A stretch of DNA of 64,000 bases, taken from positions 7,560,938-7,624,937 of the forward strand of contig NZ_CP037423.1 of the NCBI RefSeq assembly GCF_007754155.1, read 5' to 3'. Under the pieces are notes generated by a model. That model saw nothing but the letters and a program-made list of their open reading frames with translations. It was not told the origin of the DNA and did no database searches. The translations under genes and the position numbers were made by a program. Source of the stretch: Stieleria neptunia (GTDB lineage Bacteria; Planctomycetota; Planctomycetia; Pirellulales; Pirellulaceae). Shown in pieces: positions 54,623-64,000 of the stretch. Numbering within the stretch: the stretch's first letter is position 1; every line of letters starts with the position of its first letter.

Positions 54623-54700
54623 GCGGAAAAGGGGTCAGGTACCAAAAATGCGAAGCACCCTTCGGGCCATTTGGTTTTTGGTACCTGCCCCCTTTTCCGC
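54623..54700. repeat. Family A palindrome, copy 4
   Basis: GCGGAAAAGGGGTCAGGTAC at 54623 pairs with its complement (with a C-for-A change, TGCCCCCTTTTCCGC) ending at 54700. It lies between the kinase gene and the giant repeat protein gene. Confidence 0.9.
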
Positions 54701-54848
54701 TCGTCGTGTGAAAGAATCGTGTTCAATCCAACTTTTTCGACGCGACCGCAGGAATTTTTGTCGCAAGTGAACCGCGGATGCGATTTCACTTGCGAGCCCC
54801 GTTCACTGGGGACACTTTTGAGCCAAACCCGTAATCGAGAAACAGAAC

Positions 54849-57800
54849 ATGCCACGCCGGAACGCACGCCGATCGACGCGTCAACGCACCGCACTTCAGA
54901 AACGCCTCTGCCGCCGGTCCGTGCGTCCCGGTTTTGAACGACTGGAAGATCGCCGCGTGCTGGCATGCGTTCCTGGGTTGGTCATGTCCGACATGGTTTT
55001 TACCGATCCCGCTGAACCGGTGGAGTTCTGTGAAGAAACGCTAATCGCCTCTGGGATTACGTTGAAGGTCGGGGCCAACGTCCCCGTGAAAATTCATGAA
55101 AACGTCAACGTCCGTGTAGATGGCACCCTGATGTTCGATAACGCGGCGAAAGTCGAAATTGTCGACGGCAGTGGCGGACAAGTTTCGGGAATCCTCGTCA
55201 ACAGCACGGGAACGCTGGACGTGGCTGACACCGATTTCTTGCCGATTTTTTCCAGTAATTTTTCTGACAACACACGTATCGGTGTTTTTTCGGGCGGCAC
55301 TTTCAAGGCCGTTGAATCACGTTTTAATTGGGATTCCATTTGGCTCGCAGATGGTAGCCTGATCAGCGACGGTTCCACCGCCTGGGTCGAGCGCAACGAA
55401 TTTAACCTGCCGCTTACCGTTGCCTACACTCACCTGCAAGACGCATCCCATCTCTCCGAGAATTTTCGCTTCGAAGATGTCAAACTTTTTGGCGGTTCCT
55501 TGCCGACCGGAGAAACGCTCGACTTGGATTTGATCGGCACGGCGACATCGGTCGACCTGCGATACGTGTTCCCGTCGGGTTTCACCGTTCAAGACGGCGC
55601 CACGATGTCGATCAATCAAGGCGTCTCGGTACTAATCGAAGAAAACCAGCAGATCACCGTCGACGGCACCTTGAAATTCGACAACGCGAGTCCGGTGTAT
55701 ATCGAAGACGGATATGGCAGCAATGTCTCGGGGATTTTGGTCAACGGCACCGGCACCGTCGATATCATCAATACCGATTTTCTAAGATACAACACCGGCC
55801 TACAAGATTCCACTCGCATCGCCGTCAACGCAGGCGGTACGTTCAAAGCCGTCGACTCGCGGTTCGCCTGGGACGCGATCGAACTTGGGTCCGGCAGCGT
55901 CATCGCAGATGGCACGACACCATGGATCCAGCGGAACGAGTTCAACCAGCCAATCACAGTCCCGTATCAACACTTACAGGACGCGAACCACCTTGCGAAC
56001 AACCTGCGATTTGCGGACATCAACATTCTCGCCGGTTCCTTGCCGACCGGTGAAACGCTCGACTTGGAGTTGATCGGCACGGCGACATCGGTCAACCTGC
56101 GATATGTGTTCCCCTCGGGTTTCACCGTTCAAGACGGCGCCATGATGTCGATCAATCAAGGCGTCTCGGTACTAATCCGAGAAAACCAGCAGTTCACCGT
56201 CGACGGTACCTTGAAATTCGACAACGCGAGTCCGGTGTATATCGAAGACGGATATGGCAGCAATGTCTCGGGGATCTTGGTCAACGGCACCGGCGCCGTC
56301 GATATCATCAACACCGATTTCCTGCGATACAACACCGGCCTACAAGATTCCACTCGCATCGCTGTCAATGCAGGCGGTACGTTCAAAGCCGTCGACTCGC
56401 GGTTCGCCTGGGACGCGATCGAACTTGGGTCCGGCAGCGTCATCGCAGATGGCACGACACCATGGATCCAGCGGAACGAGTTCAACCAGCCAATCACAGT
56501 CCCGTATCAACACTTACAGGACGCGAACCACCTTGCGGACAACCTGCGATTTGCGGACATCAACATTCTCGCCGGTTCCTTGCCGACCGGTGAAACGCTC
56601 GACTTGGAGTTGATCGGCACGGAGACATCGGTCGACCTGCGATATGTGTTCCCCTCGGGTTTCACCGTTCAAGACGGCGCCATGATGTCGATTAATCAAG
56701 GCGTCTCGGTACTAATCCGAGAAAACCAGCAGTTCACCGTCGACGGCACCTTGAGATTCGACAACGCGAGTCCGGTGTATATCGAAGACGGATATGGCAG
56801 CAATGTCTCGGGGATCTTGGTCAACGGCACCGGCACCGTTGATATCATCAACACCGATTTCCTGCGATACAACACCGGCCTACAAGATTCCACTCGCATC
56901 GCTGTCAATGCAGGCGGAACCTTCAAAGCCGTCGACTCGCGGTTCGCCTGGGACGCAATCGAACTTGGTGTCGGCAGTGTCATCGCGGATGGTACGACAC
57001 CCTGGGTTCAGCGGAACGAGTTCAACCTGCCAATCACAGTTCCGTATCAACACTTACAGGACGCGAACCATCTTTCAGACAACCTGCGATTTGCGGACAT
57101 CAACATTCGCGCCGGTTCCTTGCCGACCGGTGAAACGCTCGACTTGGATTTGATCGGCACGGCGACATCGGTCGACCTGCGATACGTGTTCCCCTCGGGT
57201 TTCACCGTTCAAGACGGCGCGATGATGTCGATCAATCAAGGCGTCTCGGTACTAATCCGAGAAAACCAACAGTTCACCGTCGACGGCACCTTGAAATTCG
57301 ACAACTCGAGTCCGGTGTATATCGAAGACGGATATGGCAGCAACGTCTCGGGGATTTTGGTCAACGGCACCGGCACCGTCGATATCATCAATACCGATTT
57401 TCTGCGATACAACACCGGCCTACAAGATTCCACTCGCATCGCCGTCAACGCAGGCGGAACCTTCAAGGCCGTCGACTCGCGGTTCGCCTGGGACGCAATC
57501 GAACTTGGTGTCGGCAGTGTCATCGCGGATGGTACGACACCCTGGGTTCAGCGGAACGAGTTCAACCTGCCAATCACAGTTCCGTATCAACACTTACAGG
57601 ACGCGAACCATCTTTCAGACAACCTGCGATTTGCGGACATCAACATTCGCGCCGGTTCCTTGCCGACCGGTGAAACGCTCGACTTGGATTTGATCGGCAC
57701 GGCGACATCGGTCGACCTGCGATACGTGTTCCCCTCGGGTTTCACCGTTCAAGACGGCGCGATGATGTCGATCAATCAAGGCGTCTCGGTACTAATCCGA

Positions 57801-60800
57801 GAAAACCAGCAATTCAATGTCGACGGCACTTTGCGATTCGACAACGCAGCGTCACTGGTGATCGAGGATGGTTACGGACGGCATACGTCGGGCATAGCGG
57901 TCAGTGGAAGCGGCACGTTGGACGTGATCAATACCGACTTCACTCGCGTCAATACCGGCGCCGTACAAGATTACGTTCGGATCCTCGTGCGTGGGGTATT
58001 CAACGCCGAAAAGTCCCTCTTTGCCTGGGACAAGATCGAGATCGATCCGGCAGCGACCCTCACGCTGAATCGAAACGAGTTTCACACGCCGCTACAGATC
58101 GACGCAGCGGCCCGGACAGACATTCGCATCAATGACTTCAGCAATCTAGCGTCCAACAATACCGGCATCGTGCTCGTCGGGGATCCGAACGCGGAAGTCG
58201 ATTTGCGCTACAACTTCTGGGGCACGACGACTCCGGAACAAATCGACGCCAAGATCCTCCACAAGGCTGATGAGGCCGCTCGCCCGCTTGCCGTTTTCAT
58301 GCCGGCGCTGCCATCTCCCCGCGCCGGATTCGCGGAAGTCACCGGGACTAAGTTCAACGACGTGAACAACAACGGACAGCGCGACGCCGGTGAGCCCGGA
58401 CTCGGGGGCGTCCGCATCTATGTCGACATCGACAACGACGGGCAGTATGACATCGGTGAACCGTTCGCGATTTCCTCCGCCGATAATCCCTCGACCACCG
58501 ACGTGGATGAAACCGGCAACTACAGGATCATCGACCTGATCGAGGGGAGCCATGTCGTTCGTGAAGTCGTGCCGATCGGATTCCAGCAGACCTTTCCAGT
58601 CGCCGCCGCTGTCTCCACGACGATCGGGTTCGACGGGAACGGGCCGGAATCCGGCATCACGCTGCCCGGTGTGACCGATTTCAGCTTTGCCGGCGCAAGT
58701 TTCTCCGGTGGAACCGTCCTCAACACGGGCGCGCCGGAACTGAACGCGTCGGGGTTTTTCGCCTATGAAGTCACGGCCGAAGAGGCGAGTGTCGAATTTG
58801 ATCGGTTGATCGATTCGGCACGCTTCTTCTTTGTGCATGCCGGATCGACCGCCGCAACGGCGACCGCCTACGGAGTCGACGGAACGGTTCTGGGGCAAGT
58901 CACCAGCCAGCTTGCGACCACCAACGCCGACCCCGCCAACTTTGTCACGCTCGATCCGACCGATCCGATTTCACGAATCGTGTTCAGCGGCGGGGTCGTG
59001 GACGAGTTGACGTTCACCAGCACCGCCGGTGACCAGGCGCATCTGGTGCATGTTGGCGAAGACGAGGTGGCCGACCGGATTGATTTTGGCAACCATCAAG
59101 CGACGCCCACACTGGTGGTCACGCACTTCATGGCCAACCACAACGGCTTTGTCGCGCACTTCAATCGCCCGCTCGATGACACCGATTTAAATTTGTACGA
59201 CGGCTTTGACCAAGCCCTCGGGGCGGCGGATGTCGTCTTGCAAGGTGCTTCGACGGGAGTCGTGCGTGGATCGCTGGTGATCGATGAAGCCGGGCGAAGC
59301 GTCACCTTTGTCCGCACCGGCGGCCCCTTGGAACCAGACCACTACACCGTCACCCTGCGCAGTGCCGCGGACGGTTTCAAGGACGACCAGGGCGAGCTGC
59401 TCGACGGGAACGAAGACGGGACCGCTGGGGATCAGTTCAGTCGTGGGTTTGTGATCGCAACACCGGCAGCAGATGACGTGACGATCGGAATTCCCGATTT
59501 CGCCCGCGGTGCCGACCAGGCGGTCAACCTGCCCGGCAACGCCGACTCCGGACTGCCGGTGACGCTGAGTACCGGACGTGATGTTTCCAGCGTCGACTTT
59601 GAACTGGCGTTTGATCCAAGCCTGTTGACCCTGAGCGGGTTTGACACGGACATCGCCGGCGCAGTCGCTGCGTTCCATCTGGTCAGCCCCGGATTGGCAC
59701 GTGTGACCGTCAGCAGTCCCAATGAGTTTTCCGCCGTCGACGGTTCATTGGTATTGGGGCGATTCGCGGCATCGGTTCCGGCTTCGGCACCCTACACCGC
59801 CAAGCAGGTTTTGGACGTGCGGGCGATCGAAGTCCGCGATAGTGCGCCGCTGCCGGCACTGCGACCGACTCGTGACGATGATGGCATGCACGTCGCGGCC
59901 TATGTCGGCGACCACAACGCCAGCGGTTCGTACACCGGTGGCGACGTCACCCTGCTGCAACGCGTCATCGTGGGCAACGGCTCGGGGTTTGCCGACTACA
60001 AGCTCGCCGACCCACGGGTGATCGCGGACCTCAACCACAGCGGCGATCTCTCCGGTGGCGATGTGACGTTGCTGCAACGCGTGATTATCGGCACACCGGT
60101 CGACGTGGTGCCGGCGATCCCCAGCGGCGTCACTCCCCAAGCCGCCGACGGCCCCGATCCATTGATCTACATTCCGACCGACTTGCAGGCCTCGCCGACC
60201 ACGACCGTCGCTACACCCGTGATGTTGACGGTGACCGAAAGCGACGGCATCACGCTCAGCAGTGTCGATTTGGTCGTCGAGTTTGACCCGGACCAATTCG
60301 ACGTGGCAAATTTCCGTCTGGGAGACCTGATCCAGGATTCCGGATTCAGCGATCCCGCCGTCAATGTCCAGCGTCCGGGGATGATCCGGGTCACGATGTC
60401 CACGGCCGCGAGCACGCCGCTGCTGACCAACGGGACCACCGGTTCGCTGTTGGAGTTCGACATGACGGTCAAGAGCGACGCGGCCTATGGTGCCTCGCCC
60501 ATTAACTTGCGGGCAAATTTTGTTGACACGATCAGCCGGACATCGACCAACGCCACCAACGCAAGCGTCCAAGAGTTGTTGCTGGTTCCGTCACCGACGA
60601 ACGATGCCAACGATCCGGTCGACGGAGCGATCAAGGTGATGCCCGGCGTCCAGAAAATCACGGTCAATGATGGCACGAACAATCGGTCCCAAATCACGTC
60701 GTTGACGATCCAGTTCAACACGATCTTGGACCATGGATTGCTGAGCGACGCGTTCGAGTTGGTCAATCTGAAAAGCTCCCAGAGTGTTGGTGTGATCAAT

Positions 60801-61208
60801 GTCTCCGCGGACGATGATCTTGTTCCTGGCAAGACGATCGCGACGCTCACCTTTGCCGGCGATTCGACGGTGGCCCGTAGTGGTTCTGGAGCCTACGGGA
60901 ATTCATTGGCCGATGGAAATTATCAATTGGTGATTGATCCCCAATCTGTCAGTCCTCCCGGCAACGGCGATGAGATGACGGCGTCCTATCTGTTCGGCAA
61001 TGAACTCGTCGACAGCTTCTTTCGGTTTTATGGCGATACCGACGGAGACCGTGACGTCGATGGCCAAGACTATGGACGCTTTGGACAAGCCTTCCTCAGC
61101 CAGTCAGGAGATCCGAACTACGACCCCTTCATCGATTCCGACGGCGATGGCGATGTCGATAGTCAAGACTATGGCCGCTTCGGGTTGAATTTTTTGAAGA
61201 GGCTTTAG
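54849..61208 (+). CDS. Giant surface protein with 180-residue tandem repeats, cohesin-like and dockerin-like modules
   Basis: 2119 residues. The N-terminus has a basic stretch then RPGFERLEDRRVLACVP, the planctomycete FExLExRxVLA motif of large secreted proteins. Residues about 55-1115 consist of six 180-residue repeats (540 bp each, U1-U4 almost identical, U0 and U5 diverged), each with a right-handed-helix-like pattern (FTVQDGATMSINQGVSVLIE, FDNASPVYIEDGYG). Then an SdrD-B-like module (GTKFNDVNNNGQRDAGEPGL, about 1162-1245), cohesin-like segments (about 1557-1637 and 1777-1904) and dockerin type I repeats: about 1683-1750 and the C-terminus 2059-2119 (DTDGDRDVDGQDYGRFGQAF, DSDGDGDVDSQDYGRFGLNF). 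Likely cell-surface adhesin or scaffold. No membrane anchor seen. Confidence 0.9.
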   Translation: MPRRNARRSTRQRTALQKRLCRRSVRPGFERLEDRRVLACVPGLVMSDMVFTDPAEPVEFCEETLIASGITLKVGANVPVKIHENVNVRVDGTLMFDNAAKVEIVDGSGGQVSGILVNSTGTLDVADTDFLPIFSSNFSDNTRIGVFSGGTFKAVESRFNWDSIWLADGSLISDGSTAWVERNEFNLPLTVAYTHLQDASHLSENFRFEDVKLFGGSLPTGETLDLDLIGTATSVDLRYVFPSGFTVQDGATMSINQGVSVLIEENQQITVDGTLKFDNASPVYIEDGYGSNVSGILVNGTGTVDIINTDFLRYNTGLQDSTRIAVNAGGTFKAVDSRFAWDAIELGSGSVIADGTTPWIQRNEFNQPITVPYQHLQDANHLANNLRFADINILAGSLPTGETLDLELIGTATSVNLRYVFPSGFTVQDGAMMSINQGVSVLIRENQQFTVDGTLKFDNASPVYIEDGYGSNVSGILVNGTGAVDIINTDFLRYNTGLQDSTRIAVNAGGTFKAVDSRFAWDAIELGSGSVIADGTTPWIQRNEFNQPITVPYQHLQDANHLADNLRFADINILAGSLPTGETLDLELIGTETSVDLRYVFPSGFTVQDGAMMSINQGVSVLIRENQQFTVDGTLRFDNASPVYIEDGYGSNVSGILVNGTGTVDIINTDFLRYNTGLQDSTRIAVNAGGTFKAVDSRFAWDAIELGVGSVIADGTTPWVQRNEFNLPITVPYQHLQDANHLSDNLRFADINIRAGSLPTGETLDLDLIGTATSVDLRYVFPSGFTVQDGAMMSINQGVSVLIRENQQFTVDGTLKFDNSSPVYIEDGYGSNVSGILVNGTGTVDIINTDFLRYNTGLQDSTRIAVNAGGTFKAVDSRFAWDAIELGVGSVIADGTTPWVQRNEFNLPITVPYQHLQDANHLSDNLRFADINIRAGSLPTGETLDLDLIGTATSVDLRYVFPSGFTVQDGAMMSINQGVSVLIRENQQFNVDGTLRFDNAASLVIEDGYGRHTSGIAVSGSGTLDVINTDFTRVNTGAVQDYVRILVRGVFNAEKSLFAWDKIEIDPAATLTLNRNEFHTPLQIDAAARTDIRINDFSNLASNNTGIVLVGDPNAEVDLRYNFWGTTTPEQIDAKILHKADEAARPLAVFMPALPSPRAGFAEVTGTKFNDVNNNGQRDAGEPGLGGVRIYVDIDNDGQYDIGEPFAISSADNPSTTDVDETGNYRIIDLIEGSHVVREVVPIGFQQTFPVAAAVSTTIGFDGNGPESGITLPGVTDFSFAGASFSGGTVLNTGAPELNASGFFAYEVTAEEASVEFDRLIDSARFFFVHAGSTAATATAYGVDGTVLGQVTSQLATTNADPANFVTLDPTDPISRIVFSGGVVDELTFTSTAGDQAHLVHVGEDEVADRIDFGNHQATPTLVVTHFMANHNGFVAHFNRPLDDTDLNLYDGFDQALGAADVVLQGASTGVVRGSLVIDEAGRSVTFVRTGGPLEPDHYTVTLRSAADGFKDDQGELLDGNEDGTAGDQFSRGFVIATPAADDVTIGIPDFARGADQAVNLPGNADSGLPVTLSTGRDVSSVDFELAFDPSLLTLSGFDTDIAGAVAAFHLVSPGLARVTVSSPNEFSAVDGSLVLGRFAASVPASAPYTAKQVLDVRAIEVRDSAPLPALRPTRDDDGMHVAAYVGDHNASGSYTGGDVTLLQRVIVGNGSGFADYKLADPRVIADLNHSGDLSGGDVTLLQRVIIGTPVDVVPAIPSGVTPQAADGPDPLIYIPTDLQASPTTTVATPVMLTVTESDGITLSSVDLVVEFDPDQFDVANFRLGDLIQDSGFSDPAVNVQRPGMIRVTMSTAASTPLLTNGTTGSLLEFDMTVKSDAAYGASPINLRANFVDTISRTSTNATNASVQELLLVPSPTNDANDPVDGAIKVMPGVQKITVNDGTNNRSQITSLTIQFNTILDHGLLSDAFELVNLKSSQSVGVINVSADDDLVPGKTIATLTFAGDSTVARSGSGAYGNSLADGNYQLVIDPQSVSPPGNGDEMTASYLFGNELVDSFFRFYGDTDGDRDVDGQDYGRFGQAFLSQSGDPNYDPFIDSDGDGDVDSQDYGRFGLNFLKRL
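55551..57710 (+). repeat. Four tandem 540-bp repeat units
   Basis: Units begin at 55551, 56091, 56631 and 57171 with exactly 540-bp spacing. Segment 56939-57268 is identical to 57479-57808 over about 330 bases, as far as can be read. U0 (from about 55011) and U5 (to about 58190) are diverged. Confidence 0.95.
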
Positions 61209-61612
61209 CAGGCCGGTCAACAGGGACGGTCGGAGAGAGGCAAAACGATGGGTGGCAGAATGATTCTCCACATGTCTTGTTCTGATCTATCTCTCCTTGT
61301 CTCCTTGTCTCCTTGTCTCCCCGCGACGCCGCGAAGATGCGGCCCAGACGCAGTCCATCCGACTACAACAGTAGTCACAAAGGTGACACGCCTCGATTTT
61401 CAAGTGAAATCACATTGACTGCGCTCATTGGCCCTGGCAAATTTCCTGGGGGCATCGTTTTTTTTGCAAAACGCCGTGAAACACGGGGTGAAACCTCGGT
61501 TTTGCGAGCATTTCCTGCCTTGTGATCGGTTCCCGGCACGCCGGCTGCGTTTGTCTGGGCACAGCGGAGAAATGTACCGCTGGTTTGGACACTATTCACG
61601 GAGCCCCCTTCA
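61209..61612. other. Intergenic region with family C repeat copy 5
   Basis: GGCAAAACGATGGGTGGCAG at 61239, then GAATGATTCTCC, then TCTCCTTGTCTCCTTG near 61292, in the same order as at 10698-10790. After that no gene or repeat that I can support until the next start. Confidence 0.7.
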
Positions 61613-62221
61613 ATGACCCTTTTCGCCAAAACGTTTGCCACTTTCGGATTGCTTGCCGCGTTCGTTTCCCCGTCCGCTTTCGCCGACACTTACCGACACA
61701 TCGACGATCTGGCCAGCGACATCGAACGGAAGTCGCGTCAGATCGAGAAGGAGACCCGCCACTATCGGCACACGCCCGAGTACCGACATTTGGTCGAGGA
61801 CGCGCGTGACATGCGTCGGCTGGCCGATCACATGCACGACGTCGCCCACGACCACGGGAGCCTGGCGCACCTGGAATCGGATTTGCAGGAGCTGGATGCC
61901 AAATTCCATCATTTGGAATCCGTGTTCGACCGTGTGGAGCGTCGGGCGTTTCATGGTCACGGCCACGTTCACGGTGACACCTCGCACGTGAAACGATTGC
62001 TGAATGCGATCGAAGACGACATCCATCACTTGCAAGACGACCTTCGATCGCTGCGGGCGCCGGCTTACGATTGCCCCCGCGAGCTGGTTTCGCGCCCGCC
62101 CATCTACTCCGCCCCGCCGGCGAGGCATTGGGACGACCATCGCTCGCACTCGAGCCGCTACGGTTACGGTCGCGGCATCACGATCGGCGGCGGAAGTTCG
62201 CGATTCACGATTCGCTGGTAA
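61613..62221 (+). CDS. Secreted His-rich helical protein of unknown function
   Basis: 202 residues. A signal peptide (FATFGLLAAFVSPSAFADTY) precedes a long charged helical region (DLASDIERKSRQIEKETRHY) with many His residues, including HMHDVAHDHG, FHGHGHVHGDTSH and DIHHLQDDLRS. The C-terminus is Pro/Ser-rich and ends GITIGGGSSRFTIRW. His density suggests metal binding (Zn, Ni or Cu), inferred only. No family recognised. It begins 404 bases after the giant repeat protein. Confidence 0.75.
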   Translation: MTLFAKTFATFGLLAAFVSPSAFADTYRHIDDLASDIERKSRQIEKETRHYRHTPEYRHLVEDARDMRRLADHMHDVAHDHGSLAHLESDLQELDAKFHHLESVFDRVERRAFHGHGHVHGDTSHVKRLLNAIEDDIHHLQDDLRSLRAPAYDCPRELVSRPPIYSAPPARHWDDHRSHSSRYGYGRGITIGGGSSRFTIRW

Positions 62222-62438
62222 TCGGACTCCATCGCACCGATGAACCGGCGGCGTTGCCACGGGGGGGCGGAAAAGGCAAACCGGTCTTTTCCGCCCCGTT
62301 TCGTTTTCTTCGCCGCGGACGCTTCCGTTGGAGATGCATTTTCGTCACGATAGATCGCCCACACGGGCGCCCCTCGCGGCGCCGTCCCCATTCGCGGCAC
62401 GATGGTCTGTCGCCGGCACGATCGCACTCGAAGTCTCC

Positions 62439-62783
62439 ATGGCCAAAAAACAACGCATTCCCCACAAGTTCTTGCCCTGGATTGATGCCCGCAAGAAGTT
62501 TCGATTGTCCAACGCCCACATTCAAATGGCCCGTGAACTGGGGCTCAGTCCCAAGCGTTTCGGCAGCTACGCCGACACCAAGGACCAACCGTGGAAGGTG
62601 CCGTTGCCGCAATTCATTGAAAACCAGTATGAAAAGCAGTTTGGCAAAGAACGCCCGGATGTCGTTTTGTCGATCGAAGAGATCGCGGCGGCCCATGTCG
62701 CCAAGCGTGCCCAGCGCAAAGCGGACAAACTGAAGGCGGCCAGTGAGAGCGAGCCAACGGAAGCTCCACCTGAACAGCCGTAG
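62439..62783 (+). CDS. Small conserved protein of unknown function
   Basis: 114 residues. MAKKQRIPHKFLPWIDARKK, RLSNAHIQMARELGLSPKRF and GSYADTKDQPWKVPLPQFIE form a distinctive conserved block that I recall only as unnamed hypothetical proteins of many bacteria. The C-terminus is basic and Glu/Ala-rich (KRAQRKADKLKAASESEPTE). No signal peptide or TM, so cytoplasmic. ATG 62439 was chosen; the frame is open upstream to 62328 but those codons lack conservation character. Confidence 0.7.
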   Translation: MAKKQRIPHKFLPWIDARKKFRLSNAHIQMARELGLSPKRFGSYADTKDQPWKVPLPQFIENQYEKQFGKERPDVVLSIEEIAAAHVAKRAQRKADKLKAASESEPTEAPPEQP

Positions 62784-62926
62784 TGGATCTTGTTCAAGAT
62801 CCTTCTGCTTTGAGTCTGGTACAAGATCCACGACCGCCAAACACCCGGCAGACATCGAGGGGGCACAATGGTAAGACATGCGAATCAACAATCCCGCATG
62901 TTTCCTCGCCTTTGTTTTGAGACCGC

Positions 62927-63502
62927 ATGGATCCCGCCTCGATAACCCAAGTGATTCGCAACCGGCGTTCGGTCAAGCCGGGGCAGATGTCTGATCGACC
63001 GATCGACCGTGAAGTCCTCGACGAGATTTTGCTCAATGCCAATTGGGCTCCGACGCACGGCATGACACAGCCCTGGCGTTTCAAGATTTACCAGGGGCAA
63101 TCGCGACATGAATTGGCGAACTTCCTGGCCGCGACCTACAAGACGATCACGCCGCCGGAGTCTTTCAAGCAAGCCAAGTACGACAAGTTGTGCGTCAACC
63201 CGACGCTGGCCGGGGCCGTGATCGCGGTCGGTATGAAACGGCAGGAGAGCGGGAAGATCAGCGAGCTTGACGAGATCATGGCCGTCGCCTGCGCGGTGCA
63301 GAACATGCACCTGACGGCCACCGCCCATGGCCTGGGAGGATTCTGGTCCACCAATGGCGCTGCGATCAGCGATGAAATGCGCGACTTCATCGGACTGGCC
63401 CCCGACGACCGCGCCTTGGGGTTATTCTACTTGGGGCATCTCAGCGGTGACTGGCCGTCGAGTGCGCGCGAGGACATCGCGACCAAGGTCACGTGGGCCT
63501 AG
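62927..63502 (+). CDS. Nitroreductase-family flavoprotein
   Basis: 191 residues. RNRRSVKPGQMSDRPIDREV and LLNANWAPTHGMTQPWRFKI are the FMN-binding N-terminus of YdjA-type nitroreductases; AVACAVQNMHLTATAHGLGG and DDRALGLFYLGH are the later dimer and FMN motifs. It would reduce nitro or quinone compounds with NAD(P)H as a cytoplasmic dimer. Natural substrate not inferable. It starts 143 bases after the small conserved gene. ATG 62927 gives the family start. Confidence 0.9.
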   Translation: MDPASITQVIRNRRSVKPGQMSDRPIDREVLDEILLNANWAPTHGMTQPWRFKIYQGQSRHELANFLAATYKTITPPESFKQAKYDKLCVNPTLAGAVIAVGMKRQESGKISELDEIMAVACAVQNMHLTATAHGLGGFWSTNGAAISDEMRDFIGLAPDDRALGLFYLGHLSGDWPSSAREDIATKVTWA

Positions 63503-63534
63503 TGAGTTCTTGCAACGGACGTGGGGAGTTTTCT

Positions 63535-64000
63535 GTGAGCGAGTGGAAGAAAGCGTTCAGCCTGGTCGCTTGTATCAGTCTCGTCGTCGTGGGCGATTGG
63601 ATCGCTGAAACGAATCAAAAGTGGCGGACCGGCGCGGGTCGGTCGTCGTTGCTGTTTCAAGCCCCCGTCGCAAAGCAAGCTTCTACCGCGAAGGCAATTC
63701 ACACGATCGACGTGACGTTGGTCGTCGACGCAAGCCACGCCAGGCTGCCGCGTGAAAATCTATTGGTGTTTCGCGACGAACGTGGCAAGTCGTCTCCCGT
63801 TGAATCCCCCGGCGACTGGTCCAAGCGACGGCAGTCGATTCTTGACGGGATGCAGTCGGTGATGGGGCGAATGCCCGGTGCCGAAAAACGCTGCGCGTTG
63901 GACATGCGCGTCGTCGAGGCAGTCCAACGGCCGGGATATTTGGAGCAGTTGATCACGTACCAGGCCGAACCGGGCTCGCGCGTCCCGGCCTACCTGTTGA
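63535..64000 (+). CDS. Secreted or membrane-anchored alpha/beta-hydrolase-like protein, N-terminal part
   Basis: The frame from GTG 63535 is open to the window end (155 codons). It starts with AFSLVACISLVVVGDW, a signal or anchor helix, then a segment RRQSILDGMQSVMGRMPG and VVEAVQRPGYLEQLITYQAE leading to PGSRVPAYLL, an opening seen before the alpha/beta-hydrolase domain of dienelactone hydrolase/acetyl xylan esterase-like proteins. The catalytic Ser/Asp/His are beyond the window. It is 32 bases after the nitroreductase stop. Family assignment is tentative. Confidence 0.55.
   Translation, partial: MSEWKKAFSLVACISLVVVGDWIAETNQKWRTGAGRSSLLFQAPVAKQASTAKAIHTIDVTLVVDASHARLPRENLLVFRDERGKSSPVESPGDWSKRRQSILDGMQSVMGRMPGAEKRCALDMRVVEAVQRPGYLEQLITYQAEPGSRVPAYLL

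Overview
The window looks like a Planctomycetota chromosome segment, most likely Pirellulales (Rhodopirellula/Stieleria-like). Evidence: two secreted sulfatases, a DUF1501 plus PSCyt1/DUF1549/DUF1553 pair, an ECF sigma factor beside a huge Ser/Thr kinase carrying LamG and WD40 modules, and a 2119-residue dockerin/cohesin-like protein with the planctomycete N-terminal FERLEDRRVLA motif. Shine-Dalgarno sites are few and many genes are separated by palindromic repeats. No rRNA, tRNA, CRISPR array or intact transposase gene was recognised.

Layout. (1) 1-8320: a type VI secretion accessory and effector island: DUF2169 (partial), a ketosynthase-like protein lacking the usual Cys, a DUF4150 PAAR-like tip, an AHH nuclease, an Imm11-type immunity candidate, a DUF3540-like protein, the N-terminal half of a TIGR02270 HEAT protein, and a twin-FHA protein fused to what looks like its C-terminal half. 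On the opposite strand follow an edema-factor/ExoY-like nucleotidyl cyclase and a Ser-hydrolase. (2) 8648-16367: sulfatase, DUF1501, PSCyt1-DUF1549-DUF1553 and a divergent iduronate-2-sulfatase-like gene, probably for sulfated glycans. (3) 16421-26487: a secreted protein of unknown function, a lipoprotein, a PQQ-type beta-propeller, a GT2 glycosyltransferase, a 1.3 kb gene-free stretch, an M16 protease and a Rieske ferredoxin. (4) 26542-32729: a five-gene minus-strand operon YceI - SAM methyltransferase - ICMT-like methyltransferase - MMPL/RND permease - type III polyketide synthase, which looks like a polyketide lipid pathway. (5) 33177-40650: signalling genes (REC-HATPase, redoxin - histidine kinase - two response regulators), a 55-residue membrane protein, a deaminase, the GTPase RbgA/YlqF and a Tat-exported unknown. 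(6) 41042-48338: an Anbu proteasome-like subunit with a transglutaminase, then sucrose-phosphate synthase, amylosucrase and a HAD phosphatase. (7) 48749-61208: ECF sigma factor, giant kinase and giant repeat protein. (8) 61613-64000: a His-rich secreted protein, a small conserved protein, a nitroreductase and the start of an alpha/beta hydrolase.

Superimposed on this are at least four families of dispersed palindromic repeats: A, a MITE-like element with an AAAAGGGGTCAGGTACC core; B, long hairpins with an ACCGGAGGGCTCGCG core; C, GGCAGAATGAT tandem repeats; D, GCTTCCAGCCTG hairpins. Several copies abut or overlap stop codons. Family recognition rests on motif reading from the translation, since no database search was possible.
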